A DNA stretch of 64,000 nucleotides from Sulfitobacter mediterraneus (GCF_003054325.1 NZ_QBKU01000014.1:1-64000); one strand, 5' to 3'; counted from the stretch's first letter, positions 15,655 through 24,845 are shown. Notes: generated from the sequence alone by a model not told the origin. A program made the numbers and translations.

Positions 15655-17805
15655 ATGGCTGAACGGTCATTCAAAGCGGAGGTGGAGCATCTGCGCAAAG
15701 GCGCAGGTGACACATTCACCGGTGAAGGGATTCTGGCGATCACCAAGGCGCTTTTGGAGAATGGTGTGGGCTATGTGGGCGGCTATCAGGGCGCGCCGAT
15801 CTCGCATTTGATGGATGTTCTGGCGGACGCCGAGGAGTTGATGGCGGAACTGGGCGTGCGGTTTGAGGCCAACGCAAGCGAGGCGGCGGCGGCGGCAATG
15901 TTGGCCGCGTCGGTGCATTACCCCATCCGCGGCGCGGTCACGTTCAAGGGGCCGGTCGGGGTCAATGTGGCCTCTGACGCCTTGGCGAACCTGTGTTCTA
16001 GCGGGGTCAATGGCGGGGCGTTGATCATCGTGGGCGAGGATTACGGCGAGGGATCGTCGATCATGCAGGAACGGTCCCACGGCTTTGCGATGAAATCGCA
16101 GTTTTGGCTGCTCGACCCGCGCCCGAACCTGCCGTCGATCACCAAGGCGGTGAAAGACGGTTTTGAGCTGTCTGAGGCCAGCAATACGCCGGTGATGTTG
16201 ATGGTACGCATCCGGTCGTGTCATGTGACCGGCAGTTTTGAGACCCGCGACAACGTTGCGCCGCCGCTGACGGTGAAACAGGCGATTGCCAATCCGCAGT
16301 CGGATTTCAACCGCGTTGTATTGCCGCCGATGAGCTATGTGCATGAGCAGGACAAGATCAAGAACCGTTGGCCGGCGGCGGAAAAGTTTATCACCGAGAA
16401 CAAGCTGAACGAGGTGTTTGGCCCCGAAAAAGCGCCGCTGGGAATTGTGGTGCAGGGCGGGATGTACAACGGGTTGATCCGCGCCTTGCAGCGGCTGGGG
16501 TTGGCGGATGTTTTTGGCAACACTGAGGTGCCGATTTACTGTCTGAACGTCACTTACCCGATTGTCAGAGACGAGTTTGACGCCTTCTGCGCGGGCAAGG
16601 ATCATATTCTGGTGGTCGAGGAAGGCCAGCCGGAGCATATCGAACAGCAGCTGGGCGCGTTCCTTTACAAAGCGGGTGCCAAGCTCAAGCTCTATGGCAA
16701 AGACGTGTTGCCGATGGCGGGGGAATACACCGGGCAGGTGATGCTGGACGGGGTCACGGCATTTTTGAAAGCTGCCGCGCCGGAGATGTTGCCGGGCAAG
16801 GTGCGCGCGCCCAATGCCGAAGCGCCGCAGATCCCGGACTTGAGCAAGACGGTGCCCATTCGTCCGCCCGGGTTTTGTACCGGCTGCCCTGAACGGCCAA
16901 TTTTTGCAGGCATGAAACTGGTTGAACAAGAGCTGGGCAAGCACCAGATCACCGGCGATATCGGATGCCATTTGTTTGGCTCGTTGCCACCTTTCGAGAT
17001 TGGCGGGGCGACCATGGGTTATGGCCTTGGACCCGCCGCCAATGCCGCCTTTGATGGTGGCGGGGACCGGCGGGCGATCTCGATGCTGGGCGATGGCGGG
17101 TTCTGGCACAACGGGTTGTCCAGTTCGATTGGCAATATGGTGTTCAACAAGTCGGACAACGTGGTGGTGATCGTCGATAATTACTATTCCGCCGCGACGG
17201 GGGGGCAGGATGTGCTGTCTTCGCGGGCGCATAATGACACCAAATCAACGGGCAATCCGATCTCTGCCGCGCTCAAGGGTGTGGGGGTGGAGTGGATTCG
17301 CCAGATAGATCACACCTATGACGTGGCCAAGGTGCGCGACACGGTGCGCGAGGCGCTGTTGACGGATTTCAAAGGGCCCAAGGTGATCGTGGCTTCTTCC
17401 GAATGTATGTTGAACAAACAGCGGCGGGAAAAACCCCTGCGCACTGCCGCGATCAAGGAAGGGCGGCGGGTGGATGTGCCGCGCTTTGGTGTGGATGCGG
17501 ATGTCTGTACGGGCGATCACGCTTGTATCCGGCTGTCGGGCTGTCCGTCATTGTCGCTCAAACGGCTGGATGATCCGCTGCGCGATGATCCGGTGGCGCA
17601 TATTGATCAGACCTGCGTGGGCTGTGGCAATTGCGGCGAAGTGGCAGATGCCGCTGTGCTTTGCCCGTCGTTCTACCGCGCGGATGTGGTGCATAACCCC
17701 GGTGGCTTTGAACGTTGGCGGGCAGGTTTGCGGGGGCGGGTGATTGGCTGGCTGCAAGAGCGGCGGGCGGGCAAACGTCTGTCGGTGCTGGAGACAGCCC
17801 CGTGA
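15655..17805 (+). CDS. iorA: Indolepyruvate:ferredoxin oxidoreductase, alpha subunit (IorA-like)
   Basis: 716 residues. Catalyses thiamine-diphosphate-dependent oxidative decarboxylation of aryl 2-oxoacids to the acyl-CoA with ferredoxin reduction, if it acts like characterised IorA. The pyrimidine-binding half is N-terminal (GGYQGAPISHLMD, then EANASEAAAAAM). The thiamine diphosphate half has GDIGCHLFGSLPPFEIG, GDGGFWHNGLSSSIGN and the DNYYSAATGGQ metal-binding region. The C-terminal ferredoxin-like tail keeps cysteines in CTGDHACIRLSGCPS and CVGCGNCGEVADAAVLCPS. Length is about 100 residues above the archaeal enzyme. Start ATG at 15655 follows CCGGAGTTTCAACC. It pairs with the next gene, whose GTG overlaps its stop. 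Confidence 0.92.
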   Translation: MAERSFKAEVEHLRKGAGDTFTGEGILAITKALLENGVGYVGGYQGAPISHLMDVLADAEELMAELGVRFEANASEAAAAAMLAASVHYPIRGAVTFKGPVGVNVASDALANLCSSGVNGGALIIVGEDYGEGSSIMQERSHGFAMKSQFWLLDPRPNLPSITKAVKDGFELSEASNTPVMLMVRIRSCHVTGSFETRDNVAPPLTVKQAIANPQSDFNRVVLPPMSYVHEQDKIKNRWPAAEKFITENKLNEVFGPEKAPLGIVVQGGMYNGLIRALQRLGLADVFGNTEVPIYCLNVTYPIVRDEFDAFCAGKDHILVVEEGQPEHIEQQLGAFLYKAGAKLKLYGKDVLPMAGEYTGQVMLDGVTAFLKAAAPEMLPGKVRAPNAEAPQIPDLSKTVPIRPPGFCTGCPERPIFAGMKLVEQELGKHQITGDIGCHLFGSLPPFEIGGATMGYGLGPAANAAFDGGGDRRAISMLGDGGFWHNGLSSSIGNMVFNKSDNVVVIVDNYYSAATGGQDVLSSRAHNDTKSTGNPISAALKGVGVEWIRQIDHTYDVAKVRDTVREALLTDFKGPKVIVASSECMLNKQRREKPLRTAAIKEGRRVDVPRFGVDADVCTGDHACIRLSGCPSLSLKRLDDPLRDDPVAHIDQTCVGCGNCGEVADAAVLCPSFYRADVVHNPGGFERWRAGLRGRVIGWLQERRAGKRLSVLETAP

Positions 17806-19340
17806 ACATGCCGTTGCAACAACAGACGCCGGATGCCCGTGTTGGCGAGATCATCAAGCTGGCGGTTTTGGCCGTGGGCGGGCAGGGCGGCGGCGTCTTG
17901 ACCGGCTGGATCGAGGCGCTGGCACGGGCGCAGGGCTATGCGTGCCAAGCGACATCGGTGGCGGGCGTGGCACAGCGGACGGGCGCGACGATCTACTATG
18001 TTGAGATGACACCGCAAAGTGATCAGGCACCGGTTTTTGCGCTTGCCCCTTCGGGGGGTGACGTGGATGTGATGATCGCCGCTGAGATGATGGAAGTCGG
18101 CCGGTCGATCATGCGCGGATTTGTGACGCCGGATCGCACCACGCTGATCGGATCGACCCATCGGGCATTGGCCGTGTCAGAGAAAATGGCACCCGGTGAC
18201 GGGATTGCCGATGCCGATGAGGTGCGCGCTGCGGCAGAGATTGCAGCGCAGCGATTGATCCTTGCGGATATGGACCGATTGGCAATTGAACAGGGGTCGG
18301 TGATTTCCTCTAGCCTGTTTGGCGCATTGGCAGGATCAGGCGCATTGCCGTTTCCCCGCGCCGCGTTCGAAGAGGCGATCTGTGCGGGCGGCAAAGGGGT
18401 TGAAGCGTCCTTGCGCGGATTTGCGGCAGGGTATGATGCAGCGCAGGGCGATGAGGTCGCCGCTGTGTCCGCGCCGGTTGAAGCGGCTGGGGGTAAAGTG
18501 AATGGTCCGGCCGCACTGATGAAAGAGTGGCAGACCTTGATGGCGCGGATTGCCGCGATGCCAGGGCCGGTGCAAGACATGGCAAAGGCCGGTTTGGCCA
18601 AGGTCGTGGATTTTCAAGATTGCGCTTATGGCGGTGAATATCTGGATCATCTGGATGGTGTTTTGGCCCGTGACAGCGCGGCGCGGGATTGGGCGCTGAG
18701 CGCTGCGGCGGCAAAATATATCGCCAATGCGATGGCCTATGATGACATCATTCGGGTGGCCGATCTCAAGACACGCAGCACGCGGTTTGACCGGATCACC
18801 GGCGAGATGAACGTGGAGGAAGGGCAGCTGGTTGAGCTGACCGAATTTTTCCATCCCCGCGCCGAAGAGATCGCGAGCCTGATGCCCGCCAAGATGGGCG
18901 CGAAATGGGAAGCCGACCCGCGCCGCATGGCGATGCTGGACCGGTGGTTCAACAAGGGGCGGCGGTTGCGGACGCATCGGTTGCGGTCCTTTGTGATGTT
19001 GCATCTGCTGGGCGGGCTGAAGGGATACCGGCGGCGCACGCGGCGGCACGAGGTAGAGCAGGCGCATCTGACGGAGTGGTTGCGGCAAAGCCTTGCGCCG
19101 CTGGAGCGGGACTATGCGCTGTCTGTCGAATTGTTAAAATGCAGACGGCTGATCAAAGGGTATTCGGACACCCATGTGCGGGGTTTGTCTAAATTCGCCA
19201 CGGTGATGGAAGCCGCCAAACTGTTGGACGGACGCGAGGATGCGGCTGATTGGGTCGCGCGTCTGCGCGAAGCAGCCTTGCAAGACCCGGACGGCAAGGC
19301 GCTGGATGGGGCTGTGCAGACGATCAGAAGCTTTATTTAA
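17802..19340 (+). CDS. iorB: Indolepyruvate oxidoreductase beta-subunit family protein with long C-terminal domain
   Basis: About 512 residues from GTG at 17802, which overlaps the iorA stop (GTGA) and has GGAG 8 bases upstream; ATG at 17808 is an alternative. The N-terminal 200 residues form the gamma-type domain of 2-oxoacid:ferredoxin oxidoreductases (LAVGGQGGGVLTGWIE, VAGVAQRTGATIYY). Classical IorB is about 200 residues, so roughly 300 extra residues follow. This extension, rich in Arg and Leu (for example DRWFNKGRRLRTHRLRSF), is seen in proteobacterial IorB-family proteins as an uncharacterised domain (DUF6537, from memory). It is presumably the partner of the IorA-like subunit. Confidence 0.88.
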   Translation: MNMPLQQQTPDARVGEIIKLAVLAVGGQGGGVLTGWIEALARAQGYACQATSVAGVAQRTGATIYYVEMTPQSDQAPVFALAPSGGDVDVMIAAEMMEVGRSIMRGFVTPDRTTLIGSTHRALAVSEKMAPGDGIADADEVRAAAEIAAQRLILADMDRLAIEQGSVISSSLFGALAGSGALPFPRAAFEEAICAGGKGVEASLRGFAAGYDAAQGDEVAAVSAPVEAAGGKVNGPAALMKEWQTLMARIAAMPGPVQDMAKAGLAKVVDFQDCAYGGEYLDHLDGVLARDSAARDWALSAAAAKYIANAMAYDDIIRVADLKTRSTRFDRITGEMNVEEGQLVELTEFFHPRAEEIASLMPAKMGAKWEADPRRMAMLDRWFNKGRRLRTHRLRSFVMLHLLGGLKGYRRRTRRHEVEQAHLTEWLRQSLAPLERDYALSVELLKCRRLIKGYSDTHVRGLSKFATVMEAAKLLDGREDAADWVARLREAALQDPDGKALDGAVQTIRSFI

Positions 19341-19569
19341 CAGAGCGTTAACCAATTAAACCCAAATATCGCGGACTTTGTTAGGATTTGAGGCAGGCTG
19401 TCTAAATTGCGCCACATTCTCGTGCCACCACTCTAGCATCGGTTGAATTGGGTGGGGCTTATCCTGTTCGCCGCTCTCTGCCAGAAGGCAAAAGAGGCTT
19501 TCCATCTCTGCGGTTGCGCGTCAGGGGCGGACATTGAATGGAACGCTCGTAAGGGTGTTGAAGCACAAC
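19341..19569. other. Intergenic region before the signalling module
   Basis: A 229-base region between iorB and the response regulator gene. It has TTAACCAATTAA at 19350, whose half-sites are 4 instead of 7 bases apart and therefore do not fit the CtrA box. No strong terminator hairpin or other element was recognised. Confidence 0.5.
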
Positions 19570-20544
19570 ATGAAATTTCTGATCGTTGATGATGACCCGG
19601 TCATTCTTGACCTGTTGACCGAAATTCTGTCCGGCTATGGATACGAAGATCTGGTCACGGCCACAGGTGCAGAAGATGCGCTGAACATCTTGCACAAGCA
19701 GGACGCGCCCTTTGATTGTCTGATGCTGGATATCCAGATGCCGGGCATGGACGGGATCGAACTGTGCCGCACTGTGCGGCAGATGCCCGATTATGCGGAA
19801 ACGCCGATCCTGATGATCACGGCGATGAGCGACAAACCCTATATTGATTATGCCTTTGCAGCGGGCGCGACCGATTACACCGTCAAACCGTTTGACGTGG
19901 TTGAATTGATGTCGCGGGTGCGGAACGTGGAGCGGAACAATCCCCACGGGCGCATGGGCATGTTTGACCCGACCGGGCGCGGCGCGACGCCGAAAACCGG
20001 CTATGATTATCCTGTGCCGGTCACTGGATCGGTAAACGGGTTCATCCGCATGACGGTGCTGGAAAACTATGCCCGGTCCATCCAGAAGCAGCGCATTTTT
20101 GCGATGGTCGCCTTTGCCATTCACATTCCGGAACTGAAAGAGGTGCATGAATCCACCACCAGCGCACGGTTTGCCAAGGTACTGACCGGGATTGCGCGGG
20201 CGATCTCCGAGACCTTGCTGGGCACGCAGGCATTCATGTCCTATATCGGTGAGGGCAAATTCCTGTGTATTTGCGATCACACCCGATTGATGGAAATCAC
20301 CGCGCTGCAAAGTGAATTGGCGATGGTTCTGAGCGAAGATGAATACGTGCCATCGGGCGTGGCGGAAGGCGGGTTGAGTGTCATCGTTGGCCCGGCTTGT
20401 GTGCCCAAGGCCTTTGACCGGCCCAAGGATCTGAAGTTTATCGAACGCGCACTTGATGGTTTGGAAAGCCGTGAAGCCAGCCATGTGAACCGCCCGGCAC
20501 GGTCCATCGCGGCACGGTTGTTTCAGCGGTTTAGCTTTCACTAG
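19570..20544 (+). CDS. Response regulator with degenerate GGDEF-like output domain
   Basis: 324 residues from ATG 19570, chosen because the receiver begins directly with MKFLIVDDDPVI; a frame-open ATG lies 36 bases upstream. The receiver domain covers residues 1-120 with Asp54 as phospho-acceptor (CLMLDIQMPGMDG), Thr/Ser in LMITAMS and the lysine in YTVKPFD. The remaining 200 residues resemble a diguanylate cyclase fold (HIPELKEVHESTTSARFAKVL where active enzymes have D.D.FK..ND..GH..GD). The signature loop reads GEGKF instead of GGDEF and the metal-binding Asp is absent. It is therefore probably an inactive, protein- or nucleotide-binding output. The neighbours are Hpt, histidine kinase and CheY-like genes. 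Confidence 0.85.
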   Translation: MKFLIVDDDPVILDLLTEILSGYGYEDLVTATGAEDALNILHKQDAPFDCLMLDIQMPGMDGIELCRTVRQMPDYAETPILMITAMSDKPYIDYAFAAGATDYTVKPFDVVELMSRVRNVERNNPHGRMGMFDPTGRGATPKTGYDYPVPVTGSVNGFIRMTVLENYARSIQKQRIFAMVAFAIHIPELKEVHESTTSARFAKVLTGIARAISETLLGTQAFMSYIGEGKFLCICDHTRLMEITALQSELAMVLSEDEYVPSGVAEGGLSVIVGPACVPKAFDRPKDLKFIERALDGLESREASHVNRPARSIAARLFQRFSFH

Positions 20545-20621
20545 GCGAACCACCTCTGGTTTAGTTGGCCGTGGCAAAAAGGCAGCAGAGACTGGAGAAC
20601 GTGAGAATTGGATTCAATTCT

Positions 20622-20637
20622 TTAACCACGAATTAAC
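20622..20637. promoter_or_regulatory. CtrA-type box upstream of the Hpt gene
   Basis: TTAA-CCACGAA-TTAAC, an exact match to the TTAA-N7-TTAAC consensus of the cell-cycle/motility regulator CtrA. It lies about 107 bases before the start. A second TTAA pair at 20677-20692 has an N8 spacer and ends in TTAAC. Confidence 0.7.
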
Positions 20638-20743
20638 TTATGCGGGAATTTTCGAAGACCAGTTTTCCGCTTTATGTTAAGCTTCTCGTTAACGGTAGGA
20701 AAAATACCGAAAATACAAAAAAGACCCGAGGCAGTTTGAAACC

Positions 20744-21100
20744 ATGATGCAGGCACCCCAAGACTCGAATCTCGAAAAGTTGCAGGCCGGTCTGGCCAAG
20801 ATCAAAGAACGGTTTGTGCAATCCATGCCAGAGCGCGTCGCAGAGTTCGACGCATTGATGGATCAGCTTTACGAAGATGAAGACACCGAAAAGGTGGTCG
20901 ATGAAATTTGCCAACGTGCGCACAAGTTGCACGGGCAGGCAGGATCATTTGGATTTGCAGAAATTGGCGCTATGGCCGCAAAGCTGGAACAGAACATCCG
21001 CGATGTTCTGGACGGTCCGCGACCGCTGAACACCGAGGGGATCGAGGTGGATTTGGTTGCGATGCTCGACCAGATCGACGTTAGTTTGAACGCGACCTGA
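20744..21100 (+). CDS. Stand-alone histidine phosphotransfer (Hpt) protein
   Basis: 118 residues, a four-helix Hpt module. The phosphorylatable histidine is His60 in the motif AHKLHGQAGSFGF, followed by the usual Gly-rich turn and the helix GAMAAKLEQNIRDVL. Such proteins shuttle phosphate between receivers in multistep phosphorelays. It ends 7 bases before the large histidine kinase gene, so both are probably co-transcribed from the promoter carrying the CtrA box at 20622. An ATG one codon later (20747) is an equally possible start. Confidence 0.9.
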   Translation: MMQAPQDSNLEKLQAGLAKIKERFVQSMPERVAEFDALMDQLYEDEDTEKVVDEICQRAHKLHGQAGSFGFAEIGAMAAKLEQNIRDVLDGPRPLNTEGIEVDLVAMLDQIDVSLNAT

Positions 21101-21107
21101 ACGCATT

Positions 21108-24100
21108 ATGCATCGCCTTTTTCACATCATGCCGACAGGGCCGACCATCGGGGCGCTTTTGCGTCTTGGGTTGGTCATTGTCTGCGCGATGGGAATAATG
21201 GCGGGCCGCGCCGCGATGGCGCAGGGCACCTCTGACACTGAAATCCGGGTTGGCATTCTGGCGACCGAAGGGGCAACCCGTGCGCTGGAGGCCTGGACGC
21301 CAACAATCGATCTGTTGAACAACGCTGCCAGAAACCAGAGCTTGCCCTACCGTTTCAAGATCGAGCCGCATACGGATCTGACGTTGCTTGACGGGATTGC
21401 GGATGATCAGATTGATCTGTTCCTCGGAGATCCTGCAACCTTTGTGGTGGGCGAAGTCGAAAGCGGGGCGCGGGCGCTGCTGTCAGTGGCGCATATGTGG
21501 AACGGGGTCACCTACGATGAAACCGGCGCGGTGGTGTTTGTTCGCGCTGACAGTGACATCCGCAGTTTCGAAGATGTATCCGGCCGCCCGATCATGGGTG
21601 TTGCCGCGCAAGAGATGACCGGCTGGCAACTGGCGCAGCAGGAGTTTCGCAAAAGCCGGCTGGAGCCGGACGACTTTGGGTCCGACCTGATGTTTTCGGG
21701 GGGGAACCAGCGCGAAGTTGTTTATGCCGTGCAGACCGGTCTTGTTGATGTCGGTGTGATCCGTGCGGGGGTTTTGGAAAACCTTGCCAAGCAAGGGGCG
21801 CTGTCGCTGGATGATTTCCGGCCTTTGGGCGCGATGGATCATGACGGCTATCCGTTTTGGGTCAGCACACCGCTTTATCCCGATTGGGTCATTTCGGCGG
21901 TGCCGGATGTTCCCGAAGAGGTTTTGGCGTTGGTGATCAACAGCCTGTTGTCGGTGACCGAAGACAGCGATGTGTCGCAATCGGCGGGCGGTGTGGTCTG
22001 GCAAGCGCCGCAAAACTATCAAACGGTGCATGAGCTTTTGATCTCGCTCCGGGCGCGGCCATATGAGAACTATCTGCGCCGTGCCGCAACGCGGATTTAT
22101 TCGGCCTATCAATGGCCGGTGATCGGGCTTGGCACGTTGATAGTTTTGTCACTGGCGTTTTTGGCATTTCAGGTGCGGCGCAATGCGCAGCTGGCCGAGG
22201 CCCGCAAGAATGTTCTGCAATCCGAAGTGCGGTCCAAGCAGTTTTATCGCAATGCGATCGAGGACCACACGGTCTTTTGTATGCTGACCAAAGATGGCGT
22301 GATTTCGCATGTGAATGAACGGTTCCTGAATGCGCTTGACCGGCCACGGGGCAGCTTGCTTCAGAACCATTTGGCGGAGCTGTTGAACGAGACCAATCAA
22401 AGCTTGCTGGAAACCGAGATTATGGCCTCCATGCAATCGGGCGCCCCTTGGCAGGGCGCGTTGCAACTGACGCGGCGCGATGACAAGGCCGCTTGGGTGC
22501 AATGCACATTTATTCCGGTGACCAGTGCATCGAACACATTGAGCGAGATCGCGATTGTTGCCTCTGATGTGACAGAGACCCGGACGGGCGTATCCGAGAG
22601 CCGGTTCAACAACACGCTGGAACTGATCCAGGATCAGGTCATCGTGATGCGGCCCGGTACGTTTGAACTGATGTACGTGAATTCTTCTGCATACCAGCTG
22701 TTGATCGGCGAACGGATGGGCGGCAGCTGGAAAGGCAAGAAAGCCTCCGACTTTATCACCAAGGACGATTTTGACGCGCTCAAGATGCGGGCGGAGGCGA
22801 CCATCGCCGGACCCCAGCGGCGGGTCACATGGGAGGTCGAAGGCAAGTTTGATGTCACTTATGAGATCAGCCTTGAATACGCCCAGCCCGAACAGGACGA
22901 ACCGCGCTTGATCGTGATTTACCGCGATATTTCCGAGCGCAAAGCGGTGGAAAAAGCCAAGAACGAATTTATCGCGACGGTTAGCCATGAGCTGCGCACG
23001 CCGCTGACCTCGATGAAAGGGGCGCTTGGTCTTGCGGTGTCTGGTGCCGTGGGCGAAGTGCCGGAAAAAATGACCGGCGTGATCAATATGGCCGCGTCAA
23101 ACTGCGACCGTTTGGTGACCTTGATCAATGACATTCTTGACCTTGAGAAAATCAGCTCGGGCAAGATGGATTATAAGATGCAAGCGTTTGATCTGAACAC
23201 GGTTGTGTCTGACGCGCTTGAGGCGAACAAGTTTTACGCCGAGAAATTTGACGTGACCCTACGGCGGATTGGCGACGCCAAAGAGAATGAGTTCCGTACC
23301 TACGGTGATGCGACACGCCTGACACAGGTGATGGATAATCTGATGTCGAACGCGGCCAAGTTTTCGCATAAGGGGTCCGAGATATTGGTGTCCTTGAGCG
23401 AGTTTGAAGGCAGGTTGCGGATCTCGATCCGGGATTTTGGAGATGGCATTCCGGAAAAGGCGCAGGCCACAATCTTTGACAAATTCACCCAAGCGGACAG
23501 TTCTGACACACGCTCCAAAGGCGGCACCGGTCTTGGCCTGTCGATTGTGAAGCTGATCGTTGAACATCACAAAGGCCGGATTGCATTTGTCAGCAAAGAA
23601 GGCATCGGCACAGAGTTTTTTGTCGATCTGCCGATGCTGGATGGTGACACGGTTGTGCCAATCTCGCGCAAGGGATCTGACGACAGCGCGGCGCTGACAT
23701 TTACCGACACACTGCCAGAAACAGTTGCGATTGCGACGCCCAAGGTGGGCGAAACCGCCATTGACCGTTTGGTAACAAAGAGCCGCGAGACTGGCACGGA
23801 TGTGAAATTCGAACTGGGCCGGGTGAATGCCTTGCAGGTGGCAAAAGGGCGCGGTGTTGTGGGGCAATCCACGGTGCTGAACTGGATGTCGAGCCATGAA
23901 CAGGCCTTGATGGTGGAGCTGTTGCAGCGCGAGGAAATGGAAAACTGTGACGTTTCGGTCATTGAACTCACCCAAGCAGCAAATGCACGGCAGGATATTG
24001 CCGCCCGTAACATCACATCTGGTATGATGGTTCAGGACTGGTTGCGCGACTGTGGTGATCTGCTTGTTGGCGAAGGCGGAGACACTGCCAAGGTACTCGC

Positions 24101-24392
24101 GATCAGCAGTGATGACGAGGTCATGCAATGGTTGAAAGAGCAGGAGATCGAGGCGGTCAAATCCAAAGGCGAGGCGGTGAGCAAATCCCGCAGCACCCAA
24201 TACGATGTGATTGCGCAATTCGGTGAGGGCAATGATGCCGCAACACTGGCATTGATGCCGATGCAGGGCGGGCGGTTGCCCTCCGGTTGGCCGGTGACAT
24301 TGATTGTCTCCAAGACCAAGGCAAAACAAGCGAGCCGCGGCGTGGTCTCAAAATTCTCTAGCGGAGGCGGGCGCGGCCGGCGGCGTGCATAA
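21108..24392 (+). CDS. Hybrid-architecture sensor histidine kinase with PhnD-like periplasmic domain
   Basis: 1094 residues. An N-terminal hydrophobic segment (about 13-38, ending near AMAQG) is followed by a PhnD-like periplasmic binding domain (about 45-310: VGILATEGATRALEAW, LFLGDPATFVVG). A transmembrane helix (about 334-356) and two PAS-like regions (about 375-490 and 500-610) come next. HisKA has ISER..EFIATVSHELRTPLTS with His627. The HATPase has DNLMSNAAKFSHKG, DFGDGIP and GTGLGLSIV, up to about 850. The last 240 residues have no domain I recognise and no receiver Asp signature, and end in a Gly/Arg tail. PhnD folds bind phosphonates or related oxyanions; here the domain would sense a periplasmic ligand. 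A receiver gene lies 42 bases downstream. Confidence 0.92.
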   Translation: MHRLFHIMPTGPTIGALLRLGLVIVCAMGIMAGRAAMAQGTSDTEIRVGILATEGATRALEAWTPTIDLLNNAARNQSLPYRFKIEPHTDLTLLDGIADDQIDLFLGDPATFVVGEVESGARALLSVAHMWNGVTYDETGAVVFVRADSDIRSFEDVSGRPIMGVAAQEMTGWQLAQQEFRKSRLEPDDFGSDLMFSGGNQREVVYAVQTGLVDVGVIRAGVLENLAKQGALSLDDFRPLGAMDHDGYPFWVSTPLYPDWVISAVPDVPEEVLALVINSLLSVTEDSDVSQSAGGVVWQAPQNYQTVHELLISLRARPYENYLRRAATRIYSAYQWPVIGLGTLIVLSLAFLAFQVRRNAQLAEARKNVLQSEVRSKQFYRNAIEDHTVFCMLTKDGVISHVNERFLNALDRPRGSLLQNHLAELLNETNQSLLETEIMASMQSGAPWQGALQLTRRDDKAAWVQCTFIPVTSASNTLSEIAIVASDVTETRTGVSESRFNNTLELIQDQVIVMRPGTFELMYVNSSAYQLLIGERMGGSWKGKKASDFITKDDFDALKMRAEATIAGPQRRVTWEVEGKFDVTYEISLEYAQPEQDEPRLIVIYRDISERKAVEKAKNEFIATVSHELRTPLTSMKGALGLAVSGAVGEVPEKMTGVINMAASNCDRLVTLINDILDLEKISSGKMDYKMQAFDLNTVVSDALEANKFYAEKFDVTLRRIGDAKENEFRTYGDATRLTQVMDNLMSNAAKFSHKGSEILVSLSEFEGRLRISIRDFGDGIPEKAQATIFDKFTQADSSDTRSKGGTGLGLSIVKLIVEHHKGRIAFVSKEGIGTEFFVDLPMLDGDTVVPISRKGSDDSAALTFTDTLPETVAIATPKVGETAIDRLVTKSRETGTDVKFELGRVNALQVAKGRGVVGQSTVLNWMSSHEQALMVELLQREEMENCDVSVIELTQAANARQDIAARNITSGMMVQDWLRDCGDLLVGEGGDTAKVLAISSDDEVMQWLKEQEIEAVKSKGEAVSKSRSTQYDVIAQFGEGNDAATLALMPMQGGRLPSGWPVTLIVSKTKAKQASRGVVSKFSSGGGRGRRRA

Positions 24393-24434
24393 ATTGAAAT
24401 ATGGAACGATGACGAGGAAGGCGGGGATAACAGA

Positions 24435-24830
24435 ATGGCTGAGCTAAAGAAAATTCTGCACGTCGAGGATGATGCCGAGATTTTGCAGATCACTGGAATG
24501 GCGCTGAGCCTGGTGGGTGATTTTGACATCATGCAGGTGGACCGCGGCGATAAGGCGCTGGCGGTGATTGAGGAATTTCAACCACAGCTGATCTTGAGCG
24601 ATGTGCAGATGCCGGGGCTGACCGGGCCAGAGACGCTGGTGGAAATTCGCAAGATGGCCGGGTTTGAAAATGTACCCTGCATCTATTTGACGGCGCGATT
24701 GATGGATGGCGGCGAGGGATTGATCGTGCATCCGGCCGATCTGGACGTGATTGGCAAACCTTTTGACCCGATGACCTTGGCCGATCAGATCAATGAGATC
24801 TGGGCGACAAAATACGAAGCGGCGGCCTGA
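24435..24830 (+). CDS. Single-domain CheY-like response regulator
   Basis: 131 residues, receiver domain only. The acidic pair is HVEDDAEIL, the phospho-acceptor is Asp56 in LILSDVQMPGLTG, the switch Thr is in YLTAR and the conserved Lys is in VIGKPFDP. No output domain, so it would relay phosphate (for example to the Hpt protein at 20744) or bind a target directly. It follows the histidine kinase by 42 bases in the same direction and is convergent with the fliJ-like gene. Confidence 0.92.
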   Translation: MAELKKILHVEDDAEILQITGMALSLVGDFDIMQVDRGDKALAVIEEFQPQLILSDVQMPGLTGPETLVEIRKMAGFENVPCIYLTARLMDGGEGLIVHPADLDVIGKPFDPMTLADQINEIWATKYEAAA

Positions 24831-24845
24831 GCGTCGCGGCGCGGG

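Noticed and set aside
15667..17232. Long open frame on the minus strand opposite iorA
   Set aside because: It mirrors the high-GC coding frame of iorA, has an Arg/His/Gln-rich composition typical of antisense frames, and matches no domain I recognise, whereas iorA is intact.
19350..19361. TTAACCAATTAA as a CtrA box
   Set aside because: The half-sites are only 4 bases apart, not 7.
23259..24329. Open frame opposite the histidine kinase C-terminal part
   Set aside because: Cys/His-rich antisense-like composition; it does not explain the unassigned kinase tail, which continues the kinase frame without interruption.
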